Shown here: positions 35,951-44,081 of the stretch, piece after piece
How positions within the stretch are numbered: the stretch's first letter is position 1
How the letters are laid out: each line of letters begins with the position of its first letter
Origin: Leucobacter weissii
GTDB taxonomy: Bacteria; Actinomycetota; Actinomycetes; Actinomycetales; Microbacteriaceae
Reading direction: 5' to 3'
Assembly (NCBI RefSeq): GCF_017565745.1
Contig: NZ_JAGDYM010000017.1
Location: forward strand, 1-64,000
Length of the DNA: 64,000 nt
Notes under the pieces: model-generated
The model's input: the letters and a program-made list of their open reading frames with translations, nothing else
The model's database searches: none
What the model was told of the DNA's origin: nothing
Program-made: the position numbers and the translations under genes

Positions 35951-37483
35951 CTACTGCAGTGCCGAGGTCAGGCGCGCGAGACCGTCGAGCAGCTGCGAGC
36001 GGAGCGGCTGCTTGCGCCATTCGTCGTGGGTCAGCTCGCGGGAGTTGGCGTGGTAGTGCTCCACCACCCGGTCGAGATCGCTCACGAAGCTCTCGCCGTG
36101 CACGACCATCGACACCTCCATGTTCAGGCTGAAGGAGCGCTGATCCATGTTCGAGGAGCCGACCACCGCCACCCGGTCGTCGATCGTGAAGTGCTTGGAA
36201 TGCAGGATGTAGGGCGGCCGGTACATGAAGATCCGCACCCCGGCGGTCAGCAACTCCTCGTAATAGGAGCGCTGCGCATGGTAGACGACGGCCTGGTCGC
36301 CTATCTCTGAGACGAACAGCTCCACGTAGACCCCGCGCGAGGTGGCGGCGCGGAGCGCGTGCATGATGGCGCCGTCCGGCACGAAGTACGGACTGGTGAT
36401 GCTGATCCGGTGCTTCGCCGTGTAGAGCAGGGAGAGGAAGACCTGCAGGTTGTTCTCGGTGCCGAAGCCCGGGCCGCTCGGCAGCACCTGGCAGTCGAGA
36501 TCGCCGGGAGTGGCGGCGCTGAGCCGGTCGTGCAGCAGATGCGTCAGCCCCTGACCGGTCTCGACGTACCAGTCGCTCAGGAACACCGCCTCGAGGCCGA
36601 GCGCCGCCGGACCCTCGACGCGGACCATCAGATCCCGCCAGTGCAGGCCGCGCCGCTGATTCGACGGCTTGTTGTAGCTGGAGTCGACGAGGTTCTGCGA
36701 CCCCATGAACCCGATCTCGCCGTCGATCACCACGATCTTGCGGTGGTTGCGGAGGTCTGGTCGCTGCCACTGCCCGCGCCACGGGCGCACCGGCAGCATG
36801 TAGGCCCAGTGCACACCGATCTCGTCCAGCTTGCGCCGGGTGCGCTTCGTGCCCGGATTGCGGACGGCCGACACGTGGTCGAGCAGCACGCGGACCTCGA
36901 TCCCCCGGGAGACCGCCTCGCCCATCGCCGCGAACACGTCCTCGGTGCTCGCGTCGAGGACGAGGATGTAGAACTCGACGTGCACGTAGCGCCGGGCGCC
37001 GCGGATCGCGGAGGCGATCTGCGCGAACGACTCCTCGTAGTCGATGCAGATGCCGGCCGCGTTTCCGCGCACCATGGGTTGAGCGCCGAGCGAGCGCCCG
37101 AGCACGACGGCGTTGCCGATGCCCGGGGGCAGCGACTCCAGGTAGGTGCCGAGCACCGCCTCCTCGCGGTCGGCGACATCGCCGATGATCCGGGTCGCCT
37201 CGGCCTGCTGCCGACGGCGCCTCTTCGGGAGGCGGTTGCCGCCGATCAGCAGGAAGAGCAGCAGGCCGGGTACCGGCAGCAGGAAGATCGCCATGAGCCA
37301 GGCCATGCCGGCGGTGGGGCGCCGGTTGCGCGGCACCACGAAGAGTGCGACGATGCGGATGACGTTGTCGACCACCCAGACGAGCGTGGTCCAGGCCCAA
37401 GGCCAGTTGATGCCGTCCCAGAACCCGGCGTCTTCCGACTGCGCGGCGAGCAGATCGCCCGCGGCGAGCAGGAAGGACGACAT
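35951..37483 (-). CDS. cls: cardiolipin synthase (phospholipase D family)
   Basis: A 510-residue membrane enzyme that makes cardiolipin from phosphatidylglycerol. Two N-terminal membrane helices (about 20-70) precede two HKD motifs: RNHRKIVVIDGEIGFMGSQN (about 225) and LHSKHFTIDDRVAVVGSSN (about 425). The end is typical (LRSQLLDGLARL). The ATG at 37483 has an AGG eight bases upstream. A GTG at 37501 is an alternative start. It converges with the histidine phosphatase gene. Confidence 0.93.
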   Translation of the reverse strand: MSSFLLAAGDLLAAQSEDAGFWDGINWPWAWTTLVWVVDNVIRIVALFVVPRNRRPTAGMAWLMAIFLLPVPGLLLFLLIGGNRLPKRRRRQQAEATRIIGDVADREEAVLGTYLESLPPGIGNAVVLGRSLGAQPMVRGNAAGICIDYEESFAQIASAIRGARRYVHVEFYILVLDASTEDVFAAMGEAVSRGIEVRVLLDHVSAVRNPGTKRTRRKLDEIGVHWAYMLPVRPWRGQWQRPDLRNHRKIVVIDGEIGFMGSQNLVDSSYNKPSNQRRGLHWRDLMVRVEGPAALGLEAVFLSDWYVETGQGLTHLLHDRLSAATPGDLDCQVLPSGPGFGTENNLQVFLSLLYTAKHRISITSPYFVPDGAIMHALRAATSRGVYVELFVSEIGDQAVVYHAQRSYYEELLTAGVRIFMYRPPYILHSKHFTIDDRVAVVGSSNMDQRSFSLNMEVSMVVHGESFVSDLDRVVEHYHANSRELTHDEWRKQPLRSQLLDGLARLTSALQ

Positions 37484-37719
37484 GGCCACGGCCTCGCTCA
37501 CCGCTCACCCGCACCGAAGACGGCGCTCGAGGCGCTTGAGCCGTTCGGGCGCATGATATCGCGACGCACGCCTAGTAGCGTACACGTTTCGCGCGGACCG
37601 GGCCGCTCGGAGCGACGCGTCGCGTCACGGCAGTCGCCGAAGCCGCCCCGGCTCCGAGCCGAACGGAGCGAACGCGGTGCGGGATCCCGGAGCCCCGCGG
37701 AGCGTGACCGCGAGCGGGG

Positions 37720-37908
37720 TCAGGAGGCCGCGCCGTCCTCGCGGGCGGGAAGCCCCAATCGCTCGCGCTCCTCCGCCTCCATCTCGCGATAGATGCGGCG
37801 CTCATTGCGGTCGGCGCGCAGTATCGTGCGAATGACGAAGGCGAAGAAGATCCCGATGATCACGGTCGGCGTGATCGACCAGATCGCGTTCACCCACCAG
37901 TTGTCCAT
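37720..37908 (-). CDS. small single-span membrane protein
   Basis: A 62-residue protein with one membrane helix (IWSITPTVIIGIFFAFVIRTIL, about 9-31) followed by a charged helix (RADRNERRIYREMEAEERERLG). The pattern is common among small actinobacterial membrane proteins of unknown role. The 218 bp between it and cls hold no gene that I can see. Confidence 0.7.
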   Translation of the reverse strand: MDNWWVNAIWSITPTVIIGIFFAFVIRTILRADRNERRIYREMEAEERERLGLPAREDGAAS

Positions 37909-38063
37909 GCGACGAGTCTATCCCTCGGCGACGGTGACGAATGGGAGAACCCGGGAAGCCTGGATCACGTCCTGCGGAGCCGGGGCACCCGTACTTCCGA
38001 TGCGCGCGTCATTCGACTGGCATCACTCGCCTGGTTTAGGCGAGCAAGCTCGCTCTCCGCCCG

Positions 38064-38510
38064 GTGGTGGAGCTGGCGCGACAGTGCTCGAACCTTGCCC
38101 CGTCGCTACAGCGAGTTGTCTTGATGCACCCGATGATCCGTCGTCGGCCCACGCCAACGACGACTTCTTCCGACTTTGCTCAGCACCTGCCGTCGCCTGT
38201 CCCTCGGTTGACGGAGGCAAGGCTGGACGAGGCGGAGCACCGCTACAAGACCAGAGAGACACTGAGCCGGATCGCGGATGACCTCGGCGTGAGCCGACAG
38301 CGGCTCGCAGATCGTCTGCGTGAACGCGGCGTCTCAATTCGCGGAAAGAGGCCGTCAGGGGCACAGGTGCTAGAGATGGTCCGGCGCTACGAGCAGGGCG
38401 AGTCCTTGGTGGCGGTCGGCGCGCGGGTAGGTTTCGATGCGAGCACCGTGCGCACGCACCTGCGACGGGCTGGCGTCCCCATGCGGGACACCCACAGTCG
38501 AGACCGGTAG
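38064..38510 (+). CDS. tandem helix-turn-helix protein of mobile region (1)
   Basis: A 148-residue DNA-binding protein with two resolvase-like helix-turn-helix units. The first is RETLSRIADDLGVSRQRLADRLRERGVSI, and the second is EQGESLVAVGARVGFDASTVRTHLRRAGVPMRD. The architecture matches the protein at 43329-44015. The GTG at 38064 is uncertain, and ATGs about 20 residues in are also possible. It marks the left edge of the mobile patchwork and is followed by an IS3 remnant. Confidence 0.6.
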   Translation: MVELARQCSNLAPSLQRVVLMHPMIRRRPTPTTTSSDFAQHLPSPVPRLTEARLDEAEHRYKTRETLSRIADDLGVSRQRLADRLRERGVSIRGKRPSGAQVLEMVRRYEQGESLVAVGARVGFDASTVRTHLRRAGVPMRDTHSRDR

Positions 38511-38534
38511 GCGGTAGCCCTCGCCAACGCTTCG

Positions 38535-38946
38535 GGTCCCATCGCCGCTTCGCCCCGTCGGCGCCGCGACGGCTCTGGGTCTGCGACGTGACCTATGTCG
38601 CGACGTGGTGCCGGTTCGCTTACGTCGCGTTCGTCACCGACGTCTACTCGAGACGCATTGTCGGATGGAGCATCGCGGCGACGCTGCGATTCGAGATCCT
38701 CCCACTCCAAGCACTCGACATGGCCACGGGGGCGCCGGCGAACGCCTCGATGGGCTGATCCGTCAGCGCGATCCCTGGCGGACCGTCGAGCAGGTCGAGT
38801 TGGCAGCCCTCGAGCGGGCGTGGTGGTGGAACAGCTCCCACCTCCACGGCGACCTCGACGTGCGCACCCCTATCGAGATCGAAACCGCGTACTACGCTGA
38901 CCTCGAATCAGCCCGTCCAGCACCTGCCGGACAAGGCTCCCGATAG
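38535..38946 (+). pseudogene. IS3-family transposase OrfB remnant
   Basis: Two blocks of the integrase core survive in different frames. LWVCDVTYVATWCRFAYVAFVTDVYSRRIVGW, the DDE strand with the first Asp residues, spans about 38575-38740. The C-terminal WRTVEQVELAALERAWWWNS...DVRTPIEIETAYY spans about 38770-38946. The N-terminal OrfB part and the middle with the remaining catalytic residues are deleted. The element cannot transpose. Confidence 0.82.
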
Positions 38947-39012
38947 CAACGAAAGCCAGGCCGATTCGATGAGCTCTCCAGTCACAGGATCGATCGTCTC
39001 GGTCGTGTCCAT
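38908..39012 (-). pseudogene. gene start cut off by the IS3 remnant
   Basis: A minus-strand ATG at 39012 with AAAGGAACAGG upstream opens MDTTETIDPVTGELIESAWLS. The frame then runs into IS3 DNA and stops at 38908. The good ribosome site and sensible first 18 residues indicate a real gene whose body was replaced by the IS. Its family cannot be told from the fragment. Confidence 0.45.
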
Positions 39013-39076
39013 CACGGCCTGTTCCTTTCGATCAGGCCGACCCAGAAACACCGAAGATCAGTCCCGTTATCGGCGC

Positions 39077-39832
39077 TCAGTGTCGTCGTGTGCTGACCGG
39101 TCGGGACAGGTCGACGTGGATCGAGGATCTCCGGCTTGGACGGGTCGGGTCGTAGCGGAGCTCGTACCGATCCCCGACGCCGGGCTTCACTCGGTCCCAC
39201 GTCGGTATCGAGGCCCGGTGCCATCGGTCCCGGCCATCCTGGTCCTCGAACTTCAGGGTAGCCCGCCAGCGGTCGATGCTGTTGATCGTCTCGATGTCAA
39301 CCTTCGTCACTGTGGCGATCGCGACGACTCCGTTCGTGCGCGCCCAGGCCTGCCGGTCGCGGTGCCGGGCGAGCAGCCCGGCGGAGACCGGTTTGATCAG
39401 CAGTACCAGCGCGCCGGACACGGTCAGCAGGATCGGCGGGCCCGCGTCGACAGGTCCGGAGAACGTCGCCGCGAGAGCTCCCAGGCCGAGGCCCAGCAGC
39501 GTCCAGCCGAACGCGGGGACGACGGCCCAGGCCTCTCCACCACCGCTGCGATGCCGCGCATAGCCGTCGACCAGGCCCGCGATGAGCACGGGCCAGATGG
39601 CGACCGTCGTGGTGTTCTCGGCGAGCCGCACGATCGGCTCGGCGACGCCGTCGACGCCGATCAGCCATTCTGCTCCCGCCCAGGACGCCCATCGGGCGCC
39701 GGCGAAGTACAGCGCGTTCGACCATCCGGTCACCAGCGCGGTCAGGAACACCACGACCCACAGTGCGATCGAGATCACGCGCAGGGCGAGGGCATTGCGC
39801 CACCAGCGCAGATCCGGGTCTACCGTGCTCAC
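39077..39832 (-). CDS. DUF3592-like membrane protein
   Basis: A 251-residue protein with about four to five membrane segments (about 15-35, 85-105, 115-140, 145-165). The C-terminal soluble domain (RWRATLKFEDQDGRDRWHRASIPTWDRVKPG...YELRYDPTRP) is of the DUF3592 type. The GTG at 39832 has AGGAGG six bases upstream, so the longer in-frame ORF is not used. A related but broken gene lies at 42775-43255. Confidence 0.72.
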   Translation of the reverse strand: MSTVDPDLRWWRNALALRVISIALWVVVFLTALVTGWSNALYFAGARWASWAGAEWLIGVDGVAEPIVRLAENTTTVAIWPVLIAGLVDGYARHRSGGGEAWAVVPAFGWTLLGLGLGALAATFSGPVDAGPPILLTVSGALVLLIKPVSAGLLARHRDRQAWARTNGVVAIATVTKVDIETINSIDRWRATLKFEDQDGRDRWHRASIPTWDRVKPGVGDRYELRYDPTRPSRRSSIHVDLSRPVSTRRH

Positions 39833-39954
39833 GTTCAGCCTCCTCGATTGCATCCCAGGGGAAGCGTTCTCCACACTCGCGGGGCGGAGATGCTGTCTCC
39901 GCGCTCCATTCTCTCAAGAAGGGGACGAGGCTCCGAGGCGTCTCTCGTGCCGTG

Positions 39955-40374
39955 TCAGTCGATGAAGGAGCGCGACGCTCCCGTGCGTTCGAGCAGGCCC
40001 CGCACCCGCGTGTGAGGGTGCTCGCCACGCAGTGCCGTGCTGCCGCGCAGGGTCAGCACGATCCGGGTGTTGCCGTCGTCGCCGGACGAGCCGATCGGTG
40101 CGGCGATGCCGGCGGCGTGCCACGAGGAGGTCACGTCCAGCACGAGCCGAAGCACGATCGCCTCGGGATCACGTTGCGGAAGCCCGGCCAGGACGCGCCG
40201 GTGCTTTCCCGGCAGGCCGTGGCGGCGCGCGAACACATCGACGAGGTCCGTGAGCAGGATCGAGGGCAACTGCTGATCGCGAAGATCCGAGAACGCGTGC
40301 ACGAGAAGATCCGCCGAGACCTCCAGACGGTCGCGCTGCAGGAGCGTCTGCACGCCGTCGGATGCCTCACGCAT
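39955..40374 (-). CDS. hypothetical protein
   Basis: A 139-residue protein with a Leu-rich helical first half (LLTDLVDVFARRHGLP) and a more beta-like second half (NTRIVLTLRGSTALRGEH). No signal peptide or membrane helix is seen, and I do not recognise the family. The start at 40374 has AGGAGG ten bases upstream. A palindrome (CGGTAA-CCA-TTACCG, 40405-40419) lies in its promoter region. Confidence 0.55.
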   Translation of the reverse strand: MREASDGVQTLLQRDRLEVSADLLVHAFSDLRDQQLPSILLTDLVDVFARRHGLPGKHRRVLAGLPQRDPEAIVLRLVLDVTSSWHAAGIAAPIGSSGDDGNTRIVLTLRGSTALRGEHPHTRVRGLLERTGASRSFID

Positions 40375-40404
40375 GGTGGATCCGCCTCCTGCTCCCGGTT
40401 GCTA

Positions 40405-40419
40405 CGGTAACCATTACCG
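40405..40419. promoter_or_regulatory. 15-bp palindrome upstream of hypothetical gene
   Basis: CGGTAA-CCA-TTACCG is symmetric around a 3-bp centre and sits 31 bp upstream of the start at 40374, where an operator would be expected. No cognate regulator is identified. Confidence 0.4.
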
Positions 40420-40506
40420 GTTCTTTCTCTCATGCCTCGGTGAACGCTTCGTGAATGCCGGAAGGGACGGGAGGACCGGATCGGCGGACGGTGGGACGAT
40501 CGGGGC

Positions 40507-40959
40507 ATGAGCACTCAGATCGGCCCGGAACTGCCCGACGACATCTACGACAGGATCATAGCGTTGTCCGAGCAGGGCAACGAACTCGCGGACGAGGACG
40601 AGTATGAAAGGGCCGAGGCGGTGTGGGCCGGGGCGCTCACTCTCCTGCCCGAGCCGGCAGTCGAGTGGGAGCCCTACACGTGGCTGTGGGCGTCGATCGG
40701 GGATGTCCGCTACCTGACCGACGACACGGCGGGGGCGACGGAAGCGTTTTTCAACGCCCTGAACGGCCCGGGAGGCGTCGAGAATCCGTGGATCCACTAC
40801 ATGCTCGGCAAGTCCCTCGTCAGCGCAGACCGCGCCGACCGTGCGGCCGACGAGCTCATGCGCGCCTACATGCTCGACGACGACCTCTTCCACAACGACG
40901 AAGACGAGGGCGAGCGGATGCTGAAGATCCTCCGCGACGCCGGAGCGCGACTGGACTGA
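40507..40959 (+). CDS. TPR-like hypothetical protein
   Basis: A 150-residue acidic, all-helical protein with TPR-like pairs (DEDEYERAEAVWAGALTLLPE, DTAGATEAFFNALNGPGGVENPWIHYMLGKSL, DRAADELMRAYMLDDD). Similar small acidic TPR proteins often serve as immunity proteins beside polymorphic toxins, but no toxin is present here. The ATG at 40507 follows CGGGGC. Confidence 0.68.
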   Translation: MSTQIGPELPDDIYDRIIALSEQGNELADEDEYERAEAVWAGALTLLPEPAVEWEPYTWLWASIGDVRYLTDDTAGATEAFFNALNGPGGVENPWIHYMLGKSLVSADRADRAADELMRAYMLDDDLFHNDEDEGERMLKILRDAGARLD

Positions 40960-40990
40960 CCGGGACGCGGCCGTCGGACACGCGCGCCGC

Positions 40991-41248
40991 TCAGTGCGCC
41001 ACTCTGGACGGTCCCAGCGCAACACGGATCCCCGCGACGTCGATCAGCTGCACCCCGATCGCCGCCAGGTCTGACAGGCGCTCAGGGGTGGTCTGTGAGA
41101 CCGCGTCGGTCGCGAGCACGGTGCGGAAGTCGCGCTGCAGGTCGATCAGGAGCAGCGCTGCGGTGTCCCACCTGGGCGCGAGGTGATCGGGGCGTGTCGT
41201 CTCATCGTCGAGCGAGCTCATCGCGCGGGAGTCCTCTCTCGTCGTCAT
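40991..41248 (-). pseudogene. isochorismatase-family hydrolase with internal deletion
   Basis: The 85-residue frame joins an isochorismatase N-terminus (HLAPRWDTAALLLIDLQRDF, with the catalytic Asp) directly to the C-terminus (ATDAVSQTTPERLSDLAAIGVQLID). About 100 central residues, including the catalytic Lys and Cys, are missing. The deletion kept the frame. Its start overlaps the ArsR stop (ATGA), so an ArsR-isochorismatase operon once existed. Confidence 0.7.
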
Positions 41249-41565
41249 CCGGCCAGGACGATGTTCAGCAGTCCGGGGAAGCGCTTCTCGAGGTCAGCCG
41301 TCCGCAGCCGGCTGGGGCGGGTGGTGCCCGCGATCCGCGTGGTGACGATGCCCGCTTCGCGCAGCGCGTGCATGTGGTGCGACACGGTGGAGGCCTTCAC
41401 CGGAACATCGAGCGCGGTACACGTGGATTCCCCGACCCGGTGCAGCTCCCGCACGATGCTCAGCCGCACCGGGTCTGCCAGCGCGGCCAGCACCGTCGCC
41501 ACGTCCACCTCGGACAGCTCCGGCTGCGGGAGCGTCCCCATCGTCACGTCCATGCTGACCATCAT
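41245..41565 (-). CDS. ArsR-family transcriptional regulator
   Basis: A 106-residue winged-helix regulator: VATVLAALADPVRLSIVRELHRVGESTCTALDVPVKASTVSHHMHALREAGIV. No Cys-rich metal site is visible, so it is probably not a classical metal sensor. Starts at 41565, 41562 and 41553 are all possible, and the longer frame would run through the operator at 41584-41599. It is divergent from the MFS gene that it probably controls. Confidence 0.87.
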   Translation of the reverse strand: MMVSMDVTMGTLPQPELSEVDVATVLAALADPVRLSIVRELHRVGESTCTALDVPVKASTVSHHMHALREAGIVTTRIAGTTRPSRLRTADLEKRFPGLLNIVLAG

Positions 41566-41583
41566 ACGATGCGGATCGACTAT

Positions 41584-41599
41584 TACGATCATGGTCGTA
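41584..41599. promoter_or_regulatory. ArsR/MFS divergent operator
   Basis: TACGA-N6-TCGTA is a perfect inverted repeat in the short gap between the divergent arsR-type and MFS starts. The flanks are weakly symmetric. It fits the imperfect palindromes bound by ArsR-family dimers. Confidence 0.5.
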
Positions 41600-41609
41600 G
41601 TATTGGCGT

Positions 41610-42869
41610 ATGGCACCCGATCGCTGGTTCAGACCCGTGCTCGTCCTGGCGACGGGGACGTTCGTCGTCGGAACAGACGCGTATGTCATCGCAGGTCTGC
41701 TTCCCCCGTTGGCCGCAGATCTCGCGGTCACGGTCGCCGACGCCGGGCAGTCCGTGACGGTCTTCGCTCTCGCGTACGCCCTGGCCGCCCCGAGCCTGGC
41801 GATCCTGTCAGGCCGGATCGCGCCGCGGACCTGGCTCGCGCTCGGACTGGTCGTCTTCGCGGTCGGGAACGCGCTGACGGCTCTGGCCTGGGGACTGCCG
41901 GCGCTGCTGCTCAGCCGAGCCGTCGCCGGGGCGGGGGCTGCGATGTTCACCCCGATCGCGGCCGCCATGGCATCCGGCATCGCCCCGCCGCGACATCGCG
42001 GACAGGCCCTGGGCCTGGTCACGGCGGGAACGTCGACGGCGCTCGTGATCGGCTCCCCGCTCGGCGCGATCGTGGGCTCGGCTGCGAGCTGGAGGATCAC
42101 GATGGCGATCGTCGCCGCGCTGGGCCTGGGCATGGCGTTGGCTCTCCGACTGCTCCCGCGCAGACCCGCAGCACCCGCCGCGTCGCTCTGGGAGAGGTTC
42201 GGCGCACTGCGTACTCGCGGTGTCCTGAGCACCCTGGGCGTGACGGTCATCGCGTTCGCAGGGATCTTCCTCCCGTACACCTACGTCACCCAGGCATACC
42301 GGCCCCTCATCGACGCCGTCCCGGGCGGGACCGGCACCGTGCTGCTCCTGTTCGGCGTGACCTCCGTCGCCGGCGCACTCACGTCCGGGATGCTCGCGGA
42401 CCGCTTCTCGGCCCGGCGGGTAGTCGTGACCGCCACGGCAGCCCTGGCGGGCGTGAACGGGATCGTCGCCGTCGCTCAGGGCTCACCCAGCGTCCTCCTG
42501 GTCGCACTGCTGGCAGCCGGATGGCTGTCCTGGTCCGTGCTCGCCCCACAACAGCAGCAGCTGGTGAGCCTTGCACCGACGCAGGCACCCGTGCTGCTGT
42601 CGTTCAATGCTTCCGCCGTCTACACCGGGATCGCCCTGGGCTCGTGGGCCGGGGGTGCCGCGCTCGAGACGGAGGCTCTCAGCGATGCTCGATTCGTGCT
42701 CCTTGGCAGCGGGCTGCTCCTGGTCGCGAGCCTCTGGCGGGTCGTGATCGCGCGCGAGAAGGCAGCTCCGGTGCTCAGCTCACCACGTTCTGCTCGAACC
42801 ACGTCGAGACGTACTCGATGCCGTCGTAGATCAGGAGGGCGAAGCCCGCGGCGAGACACAGGCCGGTGA
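41610..42869 (+). CDS. MFS efflux transporter with altered C-terminus
   Basis: A 419-residue drug:H+ antiporter-like MFS protein of the AraJ/YdhP (DHA1) type. WFRPVLVLATGTFVVGTDAYVIAGLLPPLA opens it, and a GRIAPRTWLALGL loop follows helix 2. Twelve segments can be counted to about residue 385 (LLLVASLWRVVIAREK). The last 35 residues are Ser/Arg-rich and lie antisense to the next gene (overlap 42775-42869). This suggests that the native stop was lost in a rearrangement near 42770. Leaderless or weak ribosome site. Confidence 0.85.
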   Translation: MAPDRWFRPVLVLATGTFVVGTDAYVIAGLLPPLAADLAVTVADAGQSVTVFALAYALAAPSLAILSGRIAPRTWLALGLVVFAVGNALTALAWGLPALLLSRAVAGAGAAMFTPIAAAMASGIAPPRHRGQALGLVTAGTSTALVIGSPLGAIVGSAASWRITMAIVAALGLGMALALRLLPRRPAAPAASLWERFGALRTRGVLSTLGVTVIAFAGIFLPYTYVTQAYRPLIDAVPGGTGTVLLLFGVTSVAGALTSGMLADRFSARRVVVTATAALAGVNGIVAVAQGSPSVLLVALLAAGWLSWSVLAPQQQQLVSLAPTQAPVLLSFNASAVYTGIALGSWAGGAALETEALSDARFVLLGSGLLLVASLWRVVIAREKAAPVLSSPRSARTTSRRTRCRRRSGGRSPRRDTGR

Positions 42870-43255
42870 GGATCACGAGCCGGAATGAGCGGACCTTGCG
42901 TCCGGTCGGCTCGACGGAGATGTCGCGCGGGTCCAGCTGCGAGACCCACACGGTGCCGTCGAACGGCTCGGTCCGGGCGATCACGGGCGCGTTATCGATC
43001 TTCACCTTGCCGATCAGCAGCTGGCCGGCAGCGCCCGGGTACTCGACCTCGAGCTCATAGTGGTAGCGCGGGGAGAAGTTCGCCTGGAAAACGCGATAAA
43101 CCCGGGACGTGCTCGTGGATCGCGCGGGCGGGTAGCTGGGCGCGCGGCACGCGTCGCTCACGGGACCAGGCGTCCCAGGTAAACACTCCCAGCGCGGGGG
43201 TCACCACGAGCACCAGCACGGCTCCCACAGCAAGCAGAACGGCGGGCAGGGTCAT
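42775..43255 (-). pseudogene. DUF3592-like protein, probable frameshift
   Basis: Two overlapping frames make one sensible protein. From 43255, MTLPAVLLAVGAVLVLVVTPALGVFTWDAW gives the N-terminal membrane helix. A second frame (open from 43161) gives YRVFQANFSPRYHYELEVEYPG...PVIARTEPFDGTVWVSQLDP and a C-terminal membrane helix (RLVILTGLCLAAGFALLIYDGI). The switch lies between about 43100 and 43165. Two separate genes with a 107-bp overlap are possible but less likely. Confidence 0.6.
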
Positions 43256-43328
43256 CGATCGCTCGCTTCTTGGGATCCCCGTACCGGACACGCACCCTCC
43301 TGCTCACGCATCCGGCCCAGGCAGCTAC

Positions 43329-44015
43329 GTGAGCGACATCCACTACGACGAATACGAAAACAACCACCACCCAGAACCCGTCTACACCGAAGCCTTCGCG
43401 TTCCTCGGCAACACCACCATCCGCACCACCGCAGCCACCCACGCAGCACACATCAAAAAATCCGCCACAACCGACGGATTCCTAGACAACCTTCTCGACG
43501 AGGCTCTTGCTCAGGTTATTGGTTCGAGTAAGAGCATGGTGGTGGGCCTCCGTAGAGAGTTTGAGAACATCGGCCAGGCCTTGAAGACCGTGGTTTCTCG
43601 CTGGTCACGGGGTGCTTACAAGAAGTCTAAGCGACCGGTCGAGCCGCCGGTGGTCGACTCCCGGGGCCGGTTGGTTCGCTCAGTTGGGATGGCTCAAACC
43701 TTTTTGAAGCCGGAGCAGGTTGATGAGCTGGTTGCGCTGTATCAGCAGGGTTGGACGTTGGTGAAGCTCGCTGAACGGTTCGGGATTCACAAGCGCACGG
43801 CGGCCGCTCATCTGGTGCGTCGCTCGGTTCCGCTTCGAGGTAAGGGGCTGGCTGAGGCGGATCGTGCCGAGGCCGTACAGCTCTACGAGGGTGGTGCCAC
43901 CTTGCTGGAGGTCGGGTTGCGGTTCGGGGTGAGCGAGCAGACGGTCCGTCGTGTTCTGGTCGTGGAGGGCGTGACGATCCGGCAATCCGGGCGACGCCGC
44001 AAGGTGCCCGCGTGA
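43329..44015 (+). CDS. tandem helix-turn-helix protein of mobile region (2)
   Basis: A 228-residue protein. The C-terminal half has two helix-turn-helix units, QQGWTLVKLAERFGIHKRTAAAHLVRRSVPLRG and EGGATLLEVGLRFGVSEQTVRRVLVVEGVTIRQ, like the protein at 38064. The N-terminal 50 residues (His/Asn/Thr-rich) use C-ending codons and lower GC. From about 43490 the codon choice changes abruptly to T- and G-ending, so the gene looks like a fusion. The GTG at 43329 is tentative. A terminator follows at 44031. Confidence 0.62.
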   Translation: MSDIHYDEYENNHHPEPVYTEAFAFLGNTTIRTTAATHAAHIKKSATTDGFLDNLLDEALAQVIGSSKSMVVGLRREFENIGQALKTVVSRWSRGAYKKSKRPVEPPVVDSRGRLVRSVGMAQTFLKPEQVDELVALYQQGWTLVKLAERFGIHKRTAAAHLVRRSVPLRGKGLAEADRAEAVQLYEGGATLLEVGLRFGVSEQTVRRVLVVEGVTIRQSGRRRKVPA

Positions 44016-44030
44016 ACGACTGACAAGATG

Positions 44031-44061
44031 CGGAGCCTGCCTCGTTGTGAGGCAGGCTCCG
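44031..44061. terminator. bidirectional hairpin between HTH gene and recombinase
   Basis: CGGAGCCTGCCTC (44031-44043) and its exact complement (44049-44061) enclose the loop GTTGT, between convergent genes. Confidence 0.85.
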
Positions 44062-44081
44062 TGACGTTCAGCGCTCTCGTT

